Below, piece after piece: positions 1 through 7,003 of a stretch of 30,721 nucleotides of DNA. The notes beneath the pieces were generated by a model. It was not told the origin of the DNA and ran no database searches. It was given only the letters and a program-made list of their open reading frames with translations. A program made the translations under genes and the position numbers. This stretch comes from Deltaproteobacteria bacterium (lineage in GTDB: Bacteria > Lernaellota > Lernaellaia > JACKCT01), in NCBI GenBank assembly GCA_020633895.1, contig JACKCT010000019.1, forward strand, positions 1 through 30,721. Reading direction: 5' to 3'. Position 1 is the stretch's first letter; each line of letters begins with the position of its first letter.

Positions 1-121
1 GGCTCGAACGGCGCCTAGGGGGCAGCGGCCTCGACGCATCGCACCCGACGAGAACCTAGGCAAAGGCTCGTGTTCTGCTACACTCGGACCGATATCACCC
101 CTGCTCGAGGTCCGACCCATC
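1..121 (+). promoter_or_regulatory. Leader region of the first gene, possible extended -10 promoter
   Basis: No coding sequence is evident. TGCTACACT at 76-84 resembles an extended -10 element (TG-n-TACACT, four of six matches to TATAAT), but no good -35 lies at the right distance. A 7-bp inverted repeat, GCCTAGG at 13-19 and CCTAGGC at 55-61, flanks the preceding segment. A CGAGGT ribosome-binding-like stretch lies about 10 bases before the ATG at 122. The promoter call is weak. Confidence 0.25.
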
Positions 122-1939
122 ATGCGTGAATTTCCGAATTTCCTTCGCTGGACGCTCCTCCCGGCGCTGGCACTGACGTCGGCGCTGTGCCTTGTGTTGA
201 TGTTCTCGGTCGCCTGCGGCGACGACGATGACGATAATGACGACGACGTCACCGACGATGACACGGCGGATGACGACACCGATGACGACGATACGTCCGA
301 TGACGACACATCGGACGATGACACGACCGACGACGATACCGGCGACGACGACACCGTCGAATGCACCACCCACGAGGAATGCCTGCTCGCGTCGGGCAAA
401 TTGTGCGAAGCCGGGGCGTGCGTGGATCCCTGGCGATACAACTTCGACCTCAACGAAATCGACGACTGCGCCGACGACCCCCACGCCACGTCCATGTCGC
501 TGGCCGAGAAGGCGGCCCATTTCGACGACGTGGCCGCGCGCATCCACATCCATCCCGACCACAAGCGCATGGAGCACGTGCTGCTCAAGGAAGGCAAAAC
601 CGAGGCGACGGCGACGTGGGAAGACGTAGAGATCTTCTACACCGGCGAGAACTCGGGCCTCTGGACGGGGCTCTACATCGCGTCCCAGGCCTTCCGCTAC
701 GCCGCCGAGCCCTCCCAGGCCGCGCTGGACAATCTGAAGATCATGATCGAGGGCATGGAGATCGGCATGGACATCACCGGCGTGCCGGGCATCTTCACCC
801 GCGAATACAAAACCCCCGGAGTCCCCGGCCAGACCTGCCCCACCAACCCCGCCAGCTACACCCCCGACGTGGAAAAAGACGACAACAAATGGGTGAAGGT
901 GGACGACGACGGATACGTGGTCATCTACGACGGCGACGAATGGATCACCACGACGCACAATGTGGGCGCGAAATTCGCCGGATATTGCTGGCTGGACAAT
1001 GTCTCCCAGGACGAATACGCCGGACACATGCTGGCGCTGGGGGCGATCTACAAGCTGGTGGACGATCCGGACGTCAAGGGACGGGCGGCGGCGCTGCTGG
1101 AAAAAGTCGGCCGACACTTGATGGAACACAATATGGGTCTCTACGACTGGGACGACCGCCTGACCGAGCACGGCCGCTTCTGGCCGTTCTCTTTCGCCGA
1201 CTGGCCGGGCTTTAACGCGGCTCACGCCCTGGGTTTCATGAAGATGGCCGTCGAAGCGTCCGGCGACGAGGACTTGGAGACCTACTACCAGGACTGCCTG
1301 CTGCAAAAAAGCGGACCGAACGACTGCATCGATCGCCCGGTGGCGCCCACGACGTCCTTTGCCGAATACCTGCCGATCACAGGGCTGTACTTCGGCCACG
1401 ACGCCTGCATGTCCAACTGGAACAACTTCGCCATGCTCTTCCTGGCCGTGTTCGACCTGATCTTCTACGAGCACGACAACCTGGACGTGCGACAAATCGC
1501 CCAGGACGTTCTGGAAAACGAGATGTTCTTTCACGACGACAACTATCGGGAGATGCCCAAGCAGCACAACGCCGCCTGGGATCTGGTTTACGCGTCGATG
1601 AAGGACGTCACCAACGCGACCGGCCAGGACTACGCGGCGATCAATGACGCGATTTGCGGACTGCGTCAGTTCCCCGAGTCCAAGGCTCAGCAGGCCCGGG
1701 ACGTGGGCGAGGACGACTATCCCACCGACTTCGAATGCGAAAGCCGCTTTGACGGCGAGTATCTGACTTTCGACCCGGTGCCGGTCTACGACCGATGCAT
1801 CGGCACCTTTACCTGGTGGTCCAATCCGTACGAGCATCAAACGTGCGCGGCCAACGCGCGGATGCTGCGCCAACCGGCCGACTATCTGCTGCCCTACTGG
1901 ATGGCCCGATACTTCGGCTATGTCGACGAAACGATGTAG
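122..1939 (+). CDS. Asp-rich-tethered surface lipoprotein, helical domain of unknown function
   Basis: A 605-residue lipoprotein. A hydrophobic signal peptide ends in a lipobox (SVAC), with lipidated Cys32. Residues 34-79 are almost only Asp and Thr, arranged as xDDDT pentads, and would form a long acidic extended tether. A short Cys motif follows (residues 81-101, spacing C-x5-C-x7-C-x4-C). The remaining 500 residues are rich in Trp, Tyr and amphipathic helices, with stretches such as SGLWTGLYIASQAFRYA and FADWPGFNAAHALGF, which recall the alpha/alpha toroid fold of secreted glycan-active enzymes. That resemblance is an impression only and no catalytic motif is assigned. The start at 122 fits because the signal peptide begins immediately. 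It lies 34 bp before the thiol peroxidase gene and is probably co-transcribed with it. Export and lipidation are well supported; function is unknown. Confidence 0.85.
   Translation: MREFPNFLRWTLLPALALTSALCLVLMFSVACGDDDDDNDDDVTDDDTADDDTDDDDTSDDDTSDDDTTDDDTGDDDTVECTTHEECLLASGKLCEAGACVDPWRYNFDLNEIDDCADDPHATSMSLAEKAAHFDDVAARIHIHPDHKRMEHVLLKEGKTEATATWEDVEIFYTGENSGLWTGLYIASQAFRYAAEPSQAALDNLKIMIEGMEIGMDITGVPGIFTREYKTPGVPGQTCPTNPASYTPDVEKDDNKWVKVDDDGYVVIYDGDEWITTTHNVGAKFAGYCWLDNVSQDEYAGHMLALGAIYKLVDDPDVKGRAAALLEKVGRHLMEHNMGLYDWDDRLTEHGRFWPFSFADWPGFNAAHALGFMKMAVEASGDEDLETYYQDCLLQKSGPNDCIDRPVAPTTSFAEYLPITGLYFGHDACMSNWNNFAMLFLAVFDLIFYEHDNLDVRQIAQDVLENEMFFHDDNYREMPKQHNAAWDLVYASMKDVTNATGQDYAAINDAICGLRQFPESKAQQARDVGEDDYPTDFECESRFDGEYLTFDPVPVYDRCIGTFTWWSNPYEHQTCAANARMLRQPADYLLPYWMARYFGYVDETM
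221..358 (+). repeat. Asp/Thr pentad-coding repeat (lipoprotein tether)
   Basis: A degenerate 15-bp repeat encoding xDDDT pentads (VTDDDT, ADDDT, SDDDT, TDDDT, GDDDT) directly after the lipid cysteine codon. A closely similar tract ending in the same GDDDTVE occurs in the surface hydrolase gene at 20125-20259. In-frame slippage here would alter tether length without breaking the reading frame. Confidence 0.85.
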
Positions 1940-1973
1940 CCTTCGAATAGAACCGAAAAGGGAGGCCCTTTTC

Positions 1974-2783
1974 ATGCCGTGGAACAACGCAAAACGATGG
2001 ATCGCGCCGCTCGCGGTCCTGGCGATGGCGTTGGTCGGATGCTCGTCCCCCAAACCGGAAGCGGACGAGCCGGTGATGACCGATCAAGCGGTGGCCGAAT
2101 ATCTGGCGAATCTGGACCCGGCGGCGCGGGCCAATATGGTCAGCCGCTACGTGGGTCAGAACGCCCAGCCGGTGCTGCCCGAGCGACGCAACGTGGTCCA
2201 TCGCGGCGAAGCGCCGATGACGCTGGTCGGCCACGCGCTCAAGGTGGGCGAGACGGCGCCGACCTTCGAACTGTTGGGCGTGGGCAAGGATCAAACCGTG
2301 CAGACGATCACCAGCGCCGCGCTGTTCGGCCAACCGACGGTGGTCTCGGTGGTGCCTTCGCTGGATACGACAGTCTGCGCGACGCAGACCGGGCACATGG
2401 CCGCGCTGGCCGAAGAACTGCCCGCGGGCGTGCAGGTCGTCACGATCAGTCGCGATCTGCCGTTCGCCCAGCAGCGGTTCGTGCAGGACAACGACCTGGC
2501 GATGACGACCGTCTCCGATTTCAAGGACGGCAGCTTGGGCAAGGATTGGGGTCTCTACCTCAAGGAGAACGGCCTGCTGGCGCGCAGCTTGTGGTTCGTG
2601 GACGCGGGCGGCCGGATTCTCTACAGCCAGATCGTTCCGGATATCACGCAGGAACCGAACTACGACGAACTCAAGGCCGCCGTGACCGCTTGGAAACAGC
2701 GCGCCGACGCCGCCAAGACCGGCACCGCGCCCCAAGCACCCACGCTCGGACCCGGCGGCGCGGAGACCTACGGCTCGGGCTGA
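1974..2783 (+). CDS. Lipoprotein thiol peroxidase (Tpx family), one-cysteine variant
   Basis: A 269-residue peroxiredoxin of the Tpx (atypical 2-Cys) family, expected to reduce hydroperoxides. Family signatures are clear: the peroxidatic motif SLDTTVCATQT with Cys135, then ISRDLPFAQQRFV, and the C-terminal block from about SLWFVDAGGRILYSQIV to DITQEPNYDEL. In classical Tpx the stretch after DLPFAQ-x-RF begins with the resolving Cys; here it is Val170. The only other cysteine is Cys23, the lipidation site (lipobox ALVGC after a signal peptide). It is therefore both membrane-anchored and a one-Cys enzyme needing an external thiol reductant. I chose the ATG at 1974 because AAAGGGAGG lies just upstream and the signal peptide starts there; an upstream TTG/ATG-type extension from 1920 would overlap the preceding gene. 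Confidence 0.9.
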   Translation: MPWNNAKRWIAPLAVLAMALVGCSSPKPEADEPVMTDQAVAEYLANLDPAARANMVSRYVGQNAQPVLPERRNVVHRGEAPMTLVGHALKVGETAPTFELLGVGKDQTVQTITSAALFGQPTVVSVVPSLDTTVCATQTGHMAALAEELPAGVQVVTISRDLPFAQQRFVQDNDLAMTTVSDFKDGSLGKDWGLYLKENGLLARSLWFVDAGGRILYSQIVPDITQEPNYDELKAAVTAWKQRADAAKTGTAPQAPTLGPGGAETYGSG

Positions 2784-2821
2784 TTCCCAAGCGCCGAATT
2801 TTGCCGAGAGGAGACGAAACC

Positions 2822-3454
2822 ATGGACATCGCCATCATCGGCGCCGGGAACGTGGGCGGCACCCTGGGACGCAAGTTCGCGGCCAAGGGGCACAACGTCA
2901 CCTTCGCCGTCCGCCTGCCCGACAGCGAAAAAACCAAGACCCTGCTCGCCGACTTCCCCGACAAGGTGCGGGCGCTGACCATCCCCAAGGCGACGACGCT
3001 CGCCGACGTGATCTTGCTCGCCACGCCCTGGGACGCGACGCGGGAGGCGTTGCAGGCGGCCGGCGATCTGTCGGGCAAGGTGCTCATCGACTGCACGAAT
3101 CCCCTGGCCGACGGCATGCGCGGCCTGGCCCTGGGGCATTCCACCTCCGGCGCCGAGCAGATCGCCGAATGGGCGTCGGGCGCGAAGGTGGTCAAGGCCT
3201 TCAACTCCACCGGCAGCGGCAATATGGACAACCCGGTCTACGACGGCGCCTCGCTGACGATGTTCTATTGCGGCGACGACGGCGAGGCGAAAGAGACGGC
3301 ACGGCAGCTCATCGCGGATACGGGATTCGAACCGGTGGACGCGGGCGTGCTGGCGGCGGCGCGGTATCTGGAACCGCTGGCGATGCTGTGGATTCATCTG
3401 GCGTACGTGAAGGGCCTGGGCCCGGATATCGCGATGCGGTTGGTGACGCGGTAG
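2822..3454 (+). CDS. NADPH-dependent F420 reductase-like Rossmann oxidoreductase
   Basis: A 210-residue cytoplasmic protein. It opens with a textbook dinucleotide-binding motif, MDIAIIGAGNVGGTLGRKFA (GxGxxG), then a basic stretch suited to NADP (FAVRLPDSEKTK), and contains DVILLATPW and VLIDCTNPL, characteristic of the F420_oxidored / NADP oxidoreductase coenzyme F420-dependent family. The C-terminal part (VVKAFNSTGSGNM, ARYLEPLAMLWIHLAY) also matches that family, and the length is the usual one. The real electron carrier may be NADP(H) with an unknown partner; nothing here shows that the host makes F420. GAGAGGAGA precedes the ATG at 2822. It lies 38 bp after the thiol peroxidase, so a shared redox or detoxification role is plausible but unproven. 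Confidence 0.88.
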   Translation: MDIAIIGAGNVGGTLGRKFAAKGHNVTFAVRLPDSEKTKTLLADFPDKVRALTIPKATTLADVILLATPWDATREALQAAGDLSGKVLIDCTNPLADGMRGLALGHSTSGAEQIAEWASGAKVVKAFNSTGSGNMDNPVYDGASLTMFYCGDDGEAKETARQLIADTGFEPVDAGVLAAARYLEPLAMLWIHLAYVKGLGPDIAMRLVTR

Positions 3455-3466
3455 CGCGCGAAGCCC

Positions 3467-4318
3467 CTACGCCAGTCCGATCATCGACAACCCGACGACC
3501 CAACCGGCGCCGATCACGCACCCGAACAATGTGATCAACGTCAGGCCCCGCGACCACCAGGACGGCGGCCGCTGCGTGAGCGGATCGATGGGCTTGTTGT
3601 AGAGCGCGCGCCACAGGGCCTGCATGGCCAACGGCGGGGCGAGAAACACCAGCGGCAGCGCCAACATCGCCAAACCCCGGTCGTGCAACGTCATCGCACC
3701 GATGACCGCTGAAACCGCCGCGAACAGAAAGAACATCGCGTTGCCCGGCGCCAGGTAACTCTCCGCCCCGTCCACATCGGCCCGCAACCCGCCCCGCTGC
3801 TGCGTCATGGGCACTTCGTGGGCTTTGAGAAATTCCTCCAGCACCTCCAGGATTTCGTCGGGCAGCGCCAGATAGCGCCAGTCGGCGTCGGGCTTGTGGC
3901 GAAACCAAAGCCCGGAGGGCGTCGTCATCCGGCGCACTTCGTAGCGATCCAGTTTTCGCCAGATCAGCCGCCCGGACGTGGGATCGCCCCAAAGGCGCGC
4001 GCCGTCGATTTCCCCTCGGCCCAAGGTCGCGCGCAGGAGAAACTCGCGGGCGCCCACTTCCTTGAGCAGACGTTTTTGCCCGAATCGCGCCATGCGCAAG
4101 GCCCGCAATTCGAGTTGATCGTCCAGCAGAGCGACGATCTCCAGCGGCCAGACAAACAGCGTCACCGTTCCGCTTGCGTCGGCGGACCGGGCCAGGCCCT
4201 TGTCGGTGAGCATGGACGCGACGTCCGAGGCCGGCACGTCGAAAAGCACCAGATAATCCGACGACTGCACCAGGCGTCCGTCGGCGCGAAGCAGGGGTTT
4301 ATCCGCGGTTTGCGTCAC
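3467..4318 (-). CDS. Hypothetical membrane protein with C-terminal transmembrane helices
   Basis: A 283-residue protein I do not recognise. The first 190 residues are soluble, with alternating beta/alpha character and many charged residues. Two to three hydrophobic segments follow (AMFFLFAAVSAVIGAMTL, LAMLALPLVFLAPPLAMQAL, LTLITLFGCVIGAGWVVGL), so the N-terminal part probably faces the cytoplasm on a membrane anchor. The start is a GTG at 4318, which overlaps the end of the NAD(P)-binding gene upstream by 20 bp and indicates translational coupling. It converges with the F420-reductase-like gene, with only 12 bp between the two stop codons. Confidence 0.75.
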   Translation of the reverse strand: MTQTADKPLLRADGRLVQSSDYLVLFDVPASDVASMLTDKGLARSADASGTVTLFVWPLEIVALLDDQLELRALRMARFGQKRLLKEVGAREFLLRATLGRGEIDGARLWGDPTSGRLIWRKLDRYEVRRMTTPSGLWFRHKPDADWRYLALPDEILEVLEEFLKAHEVPMTQQRGGLRADVDGAESYLAPGNAMFFLFAAVSAVIGAMTLHDRGLAMLALPLVFLAPPLAMQALWRALYNKPIDPLTQRPPSWWSRGLTLITLFGCVIGAGWVVGLSMIGLA

Positions 4319-5069
4319 GTCGCAGGCCCTCCGATTCGATCACCACATTGACCGCGGACTGATCCAAGGCATAGCGCACCAGACCCTCGGCCAATTCCAC
4401 ATTATCCATCGAACGCAGTCGCCGCGACCACGTCTTGGCCCCGAGCAGGCCGATGACCACCGTCGCGCCGTCGATCAGCGTGGCGCCCAGGTGCTCCATG
4501 GGTCGCGGGGTGTCGCGCCCTTCGCCGACGATGAACGACGGGCGGGCGACGACAAACGGCAGGCCTGAATGGCGCAACTCGGTTTCGAATCGCCATCGGA
4601 CCTTGGAGTAGGCGTCGCGGGATTTTTCGCTGACGCCCACGGCGGACAGGTAGACGAACTTCGGCGTCACGTGAGCGGCGAGGCACGCCTGGAGCAGCAG
4701 GGAGGTCAGACCGTAGTCCACCGCCTCGTAGGTCTGGGCCTCGGGATCGCCGCCGGCCTTGGCCACGGCCGCTTTCCGGGCCCGGGTGGTGCCCAAGAGC
4801 GCGAAGATCAGCGTGGGCTGGATCCGGTTCATTGTCTTGGTCATCGCCTCGGCTTCCCACGCCGTCTCGTCCACCTGGGCGCCTATTTTCTCGAACCGGC
4901 GGCGCCAGTCGTGCCGGCGCTCGGAATCGGGACGGACATGGGCGACGACCGTCACCCCCGCCTCGGCGAGCTGGCGGACCACCTCCCGGCCCGTGTAGCC
5001 GGTGGCCCCGGCCACGAAGGCGACGTGCGTGGATTTAGCGTCGAAATCCGGATCGGGAATGGCGCTCAT
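4299..5069 (-). CDS. NAD(P)-binding epimerase/NmrA-like short-chain dehydrogenase family protein
   Basis: A 256-residue extended short-chain dehydrogenase-like protein. The N-terminal motif VAFVAGATGYTGREVVRQL is a Rossmann GxxGxxG signature. It is followed by TVVAHVRPDSERRHDW (cofactor-specificity region) and later KFVYLSAVGVSEKSRDAY, where S and Y-x3-K (DAYSKVRW) occupy the usual SDR catalytic area, then LPFVVARPSFIVGEGR, typical of atypical SDRs of the HTATIP2/NmrA type that act on nucleotide-linked or quinone substrates or serve as redox sensors. I place the start at the ATG at 5069, which has GGGAGG upstream and sits directly before the Rossmann fold; the longer reading to 5267 adds unconserved-looking sequence. 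Substrate unknown. Confidence 0.85.
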   Translation of the reverse strand: MSAIPDPDFDAKSTHVAFVAGATGYTGREVVRQLAEAGVTVVAHVRPDSERRHDWRRRFEKIGAQVDETAWEAEAMTKTMNRIQPTLIFALLGTTRARKAAVAKAGGDPEAQTYEAVDYGLTSLLLQACLAAHVTPKFVYLSAVGVSEKSRDAYSKVRWRFETELRHSGLPFVVARPSFIVGEGRDTPRPMEHLGATLIDGATVVIGLLGAKTWSRRLRSMDNVELAEGLVRYALDQSAVNVVIESEGLRRDANRG

Positions 5070-5143
5070 TCGGGCGACGCCTCCCGCGAGACATGGATGC
5101 GCCCGCACACGCCGACCAGCCGCGCCGTCATCCGTCGTTTCAT
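5066..5143 (-). CDS. Possible 25-codon leader ORF coupled to the downstream gene
   Basis: An ATG at 5143 with AAAGGGG upstream opens a 25-codon frame (MKRRMTARLVGVCGRIHV...) that stops at TGA 5066-5068, overlapping the ATG of the NAD(P)-binding gene as ATGA. This is the arrangement expected of a coupled leader peptide. Its small size and composition make chance possible; no family is recognised. Confidence 0.25.
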   Translation of the reverse strand: MKRRMTARLVGVCGRIHVSREASPE

Positions 5144-5157
5144 GCCCTAACCCCTTT

Positions 5158-5176
5158 CGATAGGCCGAGCCTATCG
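5158..5176. repeat. Perfect 8-bp inverted repeat over a stop codon
   Basis: CGATAGGC-CGA-GCCTATCG: an 8-bp perfect stem with a 3-base loop, overlapping the stop codon (5171-5173) of the small exported protein. No T-tract follows on the minus strand, so it is not a classical intrinsic terminator. It could stabilise the 3' end or modulate read-through into the downstream genes. Confidence 0.5.
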
Positions 5177-5443
5177 CTTCTGCAACGTGCCGCCCACCTC
5201 GACGCTGCCCAGGTATTCGGCCGTCACGTTCCGCGAATCGGGCGCGCCCTGGTACTCGTAGTACCACAAATAGATCGTCCGGCCGTCGGGGGAATGGGTG
5301 GAGAAATAGTTTTTGCCCGAGACGATGTCGGCCATCGCCGGAGTCGTCGCGTCGTGTCCCGACAGGGCCACAATCAAATTCGCCGCCAGCAGCGCGATCG
5401 CCACCGCCAGCAACACCGCCGTCACTCGCTGCGCCAAGGTCAT
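5171..5443 (-). CDS. Small exported or membrane-anchored protein of unknown function
   Basis: A 90-residue protein. MTLAQRVTAVLLAVAIALLAANLIVAL is a signal peptide or signal anchor. The remaining 60 residues are polar with aromatic clusters (TIYLWYYEYQG) and look like a small beta-rich extracytoplasmic domain. A GGAGG ribosome-binding site precedes the ATG at 5443. It is divergent from the radical SAM gene at 5633. I considered a RiPP precursor role because of that neighbour but see no leader/core layout. No family recognised. Confidence 0.65.
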   Translation of the reverse strand: MTLAQRVTAVLLAVAIALLAANLIVALSGHDATTPAMADIVSGKNYFSTHSPDGRTIYLWYYEYQGAPDSRNVTAEYLGSVEVGGTLQKR

Positions 5444-5632
5444 GGGAGCCTCCGTTTTTTCGGGTTCACCGTCATTTCTATATCAACCCATTCCGGGGGA
5501 AAATGCCACGTTTGACATGAACGGCTCTATTGCCGAAAACCACCTAAATGCCCCAACCGTCAAAACTTTTTCTTGCGAACTTCGACGACGACGCCGATTC
5601 ATGGGCCAGCGAATCAGATCGCGAGGCGGGAT

Positions 5633-6679
5633 ATGCACGAATTTTCGGAGTTTAAGGTCCTCAACTACTGGGACCGGGTCGGCCGGGTGCTCAAGGGCGA
5701 GCTGCCGCCGCCGGTGACGTTGGAGATGGACCCGACCAATGCGTGCAATCACGACTGCGTCTGGTGTATTGACCGCGAGCATCGCAGCGCCAACGCCGGA
5801 TTCCTCAAGCGCGAGGTCGCCCTGTCGGTGATCGAGCAGGCCGCGGCGTTGGGCGTCAAATCCATCGTGCTCAAGGGCGGCGGCGAGCCGCTGGTCTACC
5901 CCTGGATCGACGAGTTGCTCTACGCGGCCCACGGCGCCGGGCTGGCCGTCGGAATGATCACCAACGGCGAACTGGTGCGCGACCACGTTCAGGCCATCAC
6001 CGAGTGCTGCACCTGGCTGCGCCTGTCGGTGGACGCCGGCAGCGAAGCGACGCACAAGCTGGTCCACAAACCCGTGCGCGACGGGGCGTACGAGCGCGTG
6101 TGGGAAGGCATCAAGCAGGTCTCGGACAAGGTCTTTTGCGGGATGATTTACATCATCCACCCGGACACCTACCACGAGATGCACGAAGGCGCGCGTCGGG
6201 CCCGGGAAGCCGGATGCAAGTACATCGCCTTCAAACGGGTCGTCGCGCCGGGCGAGGTGTTCACGCACGAAGCCTACGACGAGATCGAAGCGTCCTATCA
6301 CGCCGCGCGCAAGCAATATTCCAACGGCGTGTTTCAGGTCATGGGCCTGGATATGTACAACTTCATCGAAGGCCCCACAAAGAAAGCCTACAAAGTCTGC
6401 AAGGCGCACCATCTGGTCGCGATCCTCTGCGCGAACGGCAAGATGTACGCCTGCTGCTCAACGCGCGGGCGCGAGTCCCACTGCTTCGGCTCGGTCTACG
6501 AAAATACGTTGGAAGAAATCTGGTACGGCGACAAACGCCGCCGAATCCTGCAAGACATCGACGATCGCAAGTGCGCCCACATCTGCCCCGGGCACACGTC
6601 CTTCATGCGCTACGACCACTACAACAAGATGTTCGAGTACCTCATGCTCGACGACAAACCCCACGCCGACTTCGCTTAG
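5633..6679 (+). CDS. Radical SAM protein with SPASM-like C-terminal cysteines
   Basis: A 348-residue radical SAM enzyme. The CxxxCxxC cluster motif is NACNHDCVWC (Cys38, 42, 45), preceded by VTLEMDPT as usual for the first strand of the barrel. GGGEPLVYP is the GGE-type SAM-binding motif. The C-terminal third has further cysteines (ILCANGKMYACCSTRGRE, then RKCAHICPGH), consistent with an auxiliary cluster as in SPASM/Twitch proteins, and a typical EEIWYGDKRR spacer. The start at 5633 is supported by GAGGCGGG 5 bases upstream; an upstream ATG at 5573 lacks a clear ribosome-binding site. Substrate unknown: SPASM enzymes act on peptides, proteins or small molecules. It converges with another radical SAM gene. 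Confidence 0.88.
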   Translation: MHEFSEFKVLNYWDRVGRVLKGELPPPVTLEMDPTNACNHDCVWCIDREHRSANAGFLKREVALSVIEQAAALGVKSIVLKGGGEPLVYPWIDELLYAAHGAGLAVGMITNGELVRDHVQAITECCTWLRLSVDAGSEATHKLVHKPVRDGAYERVWEGIKQVSDKVFCGMIYIIHPDTYHEMHEGARRAREAGCKYIAFKRVVAPGEVFTHEAYDEIEASYHAARKQYSNGVFQVMGLDMYNFIEGPTKKAYKVCKAHHLVAILCANGKMYACCSTRGRESHCFGSVYENTLEEIWYGDKRRRILQDIDDRKCAHICPGHTSFMRYDHYNKMFEYLMLDDKPHADFA

Positions 6680-6762
6680 CCGGGTAGTCCCGGCCGACTG
6701 ACGGCTGCCTGAAGGCATTCTGCACGCCGGCGCGTCGTTGTACGGCCCGTAAGGCCCCTTGC

Positions 6763-6797
6763 CCGTCAGAGCCCCGACCTGTAGGGAGAGGTCTGGT
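6763..6797 (+). repeat. Interspersed palindromic repeat copy 1
   Basis: Core GTCAGAGCCCCGACCTG, then TAGGGAGAGGTCTGGT. The first 19 bases (from CCGTCAG) are identical to 30670-30688. The full 33-base unit matches copy 2 (6856-6888, opposite strand) at 25 of 33 positions, so the two form a large inverted repeat. Confidence 0.75.
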
Positions 6798-6855
6798 TTG
6801 CCCTCGAACGTCTCGTAGCTTATTGCAGAAACCCGCACGTAACGTACCGGCGCGG

Positions 6856-6889
6856 ACCAGACCGCTTACTACCATGCGCGGCTCTGACA
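6856..6889 (-). repeat. Interspersed palindromic repeat copy 2
   Basis: On the minus strand: GTCAGAGCCGCGCATGGTAG followed by TAAGCGGTCTGGT. The stem arms are CCGC and GCGG. It lies downstream of, and in the same orientation as, the minus-strand radical SAM gene. Confidence 0.7.
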
Positions 6890-6924
6890 TTGCAGGACGC
6901 CGTGGCTTTGTCGCCAGGGTGCAC

Positions 6925-6955
6925 CAACCCGCTCCCCGACGCGCGCGGCTCTGTC
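6925..6955 (-). repeat. Interspersed palindromic repeat copy 3
   Basis: On the minus strand: GACAGAGCCGCGCGCGTCGG followed by GGAGCGGGTTG. This closely matches copy 7 at 30602-30632 (AGAGCCGCG...GGGAGCGGGTTG). Confidence 0.7.
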
Positions 6956-6980
6956 GGGCACGAACATCGAACGCGTCTAT

Positions 6981-7003
6981 GAACCCTTGCCCGCGGCTCT
7001 AAA
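6981..7003 (-). repeat. Interspersed repeat copy 4 (partial), overlapping a stop codon
   Basis: On the minus strand: TTTAGAGCCGCGGGCAAGGG. The TAG of this unit is the stop codon of the B12-binding-type radical SAM gene (6999-7001). Only the left half of the repeat is clear. Confidence 0.45.

Larger units (their letters stand above)
6680..6998. other. Convergent intergenic region packed with interspersed repeats
   Basis: Lies between two convergent radical SAM genes. I find no credible coding sequence. It holds one plus-oriented repeat copy near the plus-strand gene and three minus-oriented copies near the minus-strand gene, listed separately. Short open frames in it read through the repeats and are not genes. 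Confidence 0.7.

Noticed and set aside
95-2053. 652-codon open frame opposite the first lipoprotein gene
   Set aside because: Its Val/His/Arg-rich composition mirrors the Asp/Thr-rich gene on the plus strand; it has no signal or family motif. It is a shadow of GC-rich coding DNA.
5512-5540. TTGACA at 5512-5517 as promoter of the radical SAM gene
   Set aside because: No acceptable -10 at 16-18 bases; the -35 match alone is weak evidence.
5171-6679. RiPP-type pairing of the 90-residue protein with the SPASM radical SAM enzyme
   Set aside because: The small protein has a signal peptide and a beta-like body, no leader/core division or transporter/peptidase neighbours, and is divergently transcribed.
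6458-6890. Small minus-strand frames in the convergent region
   Set aside because: They run through the interspersed repeats and into the antisense of the radical SAM gene; no ribosome-binding site or family is seen.
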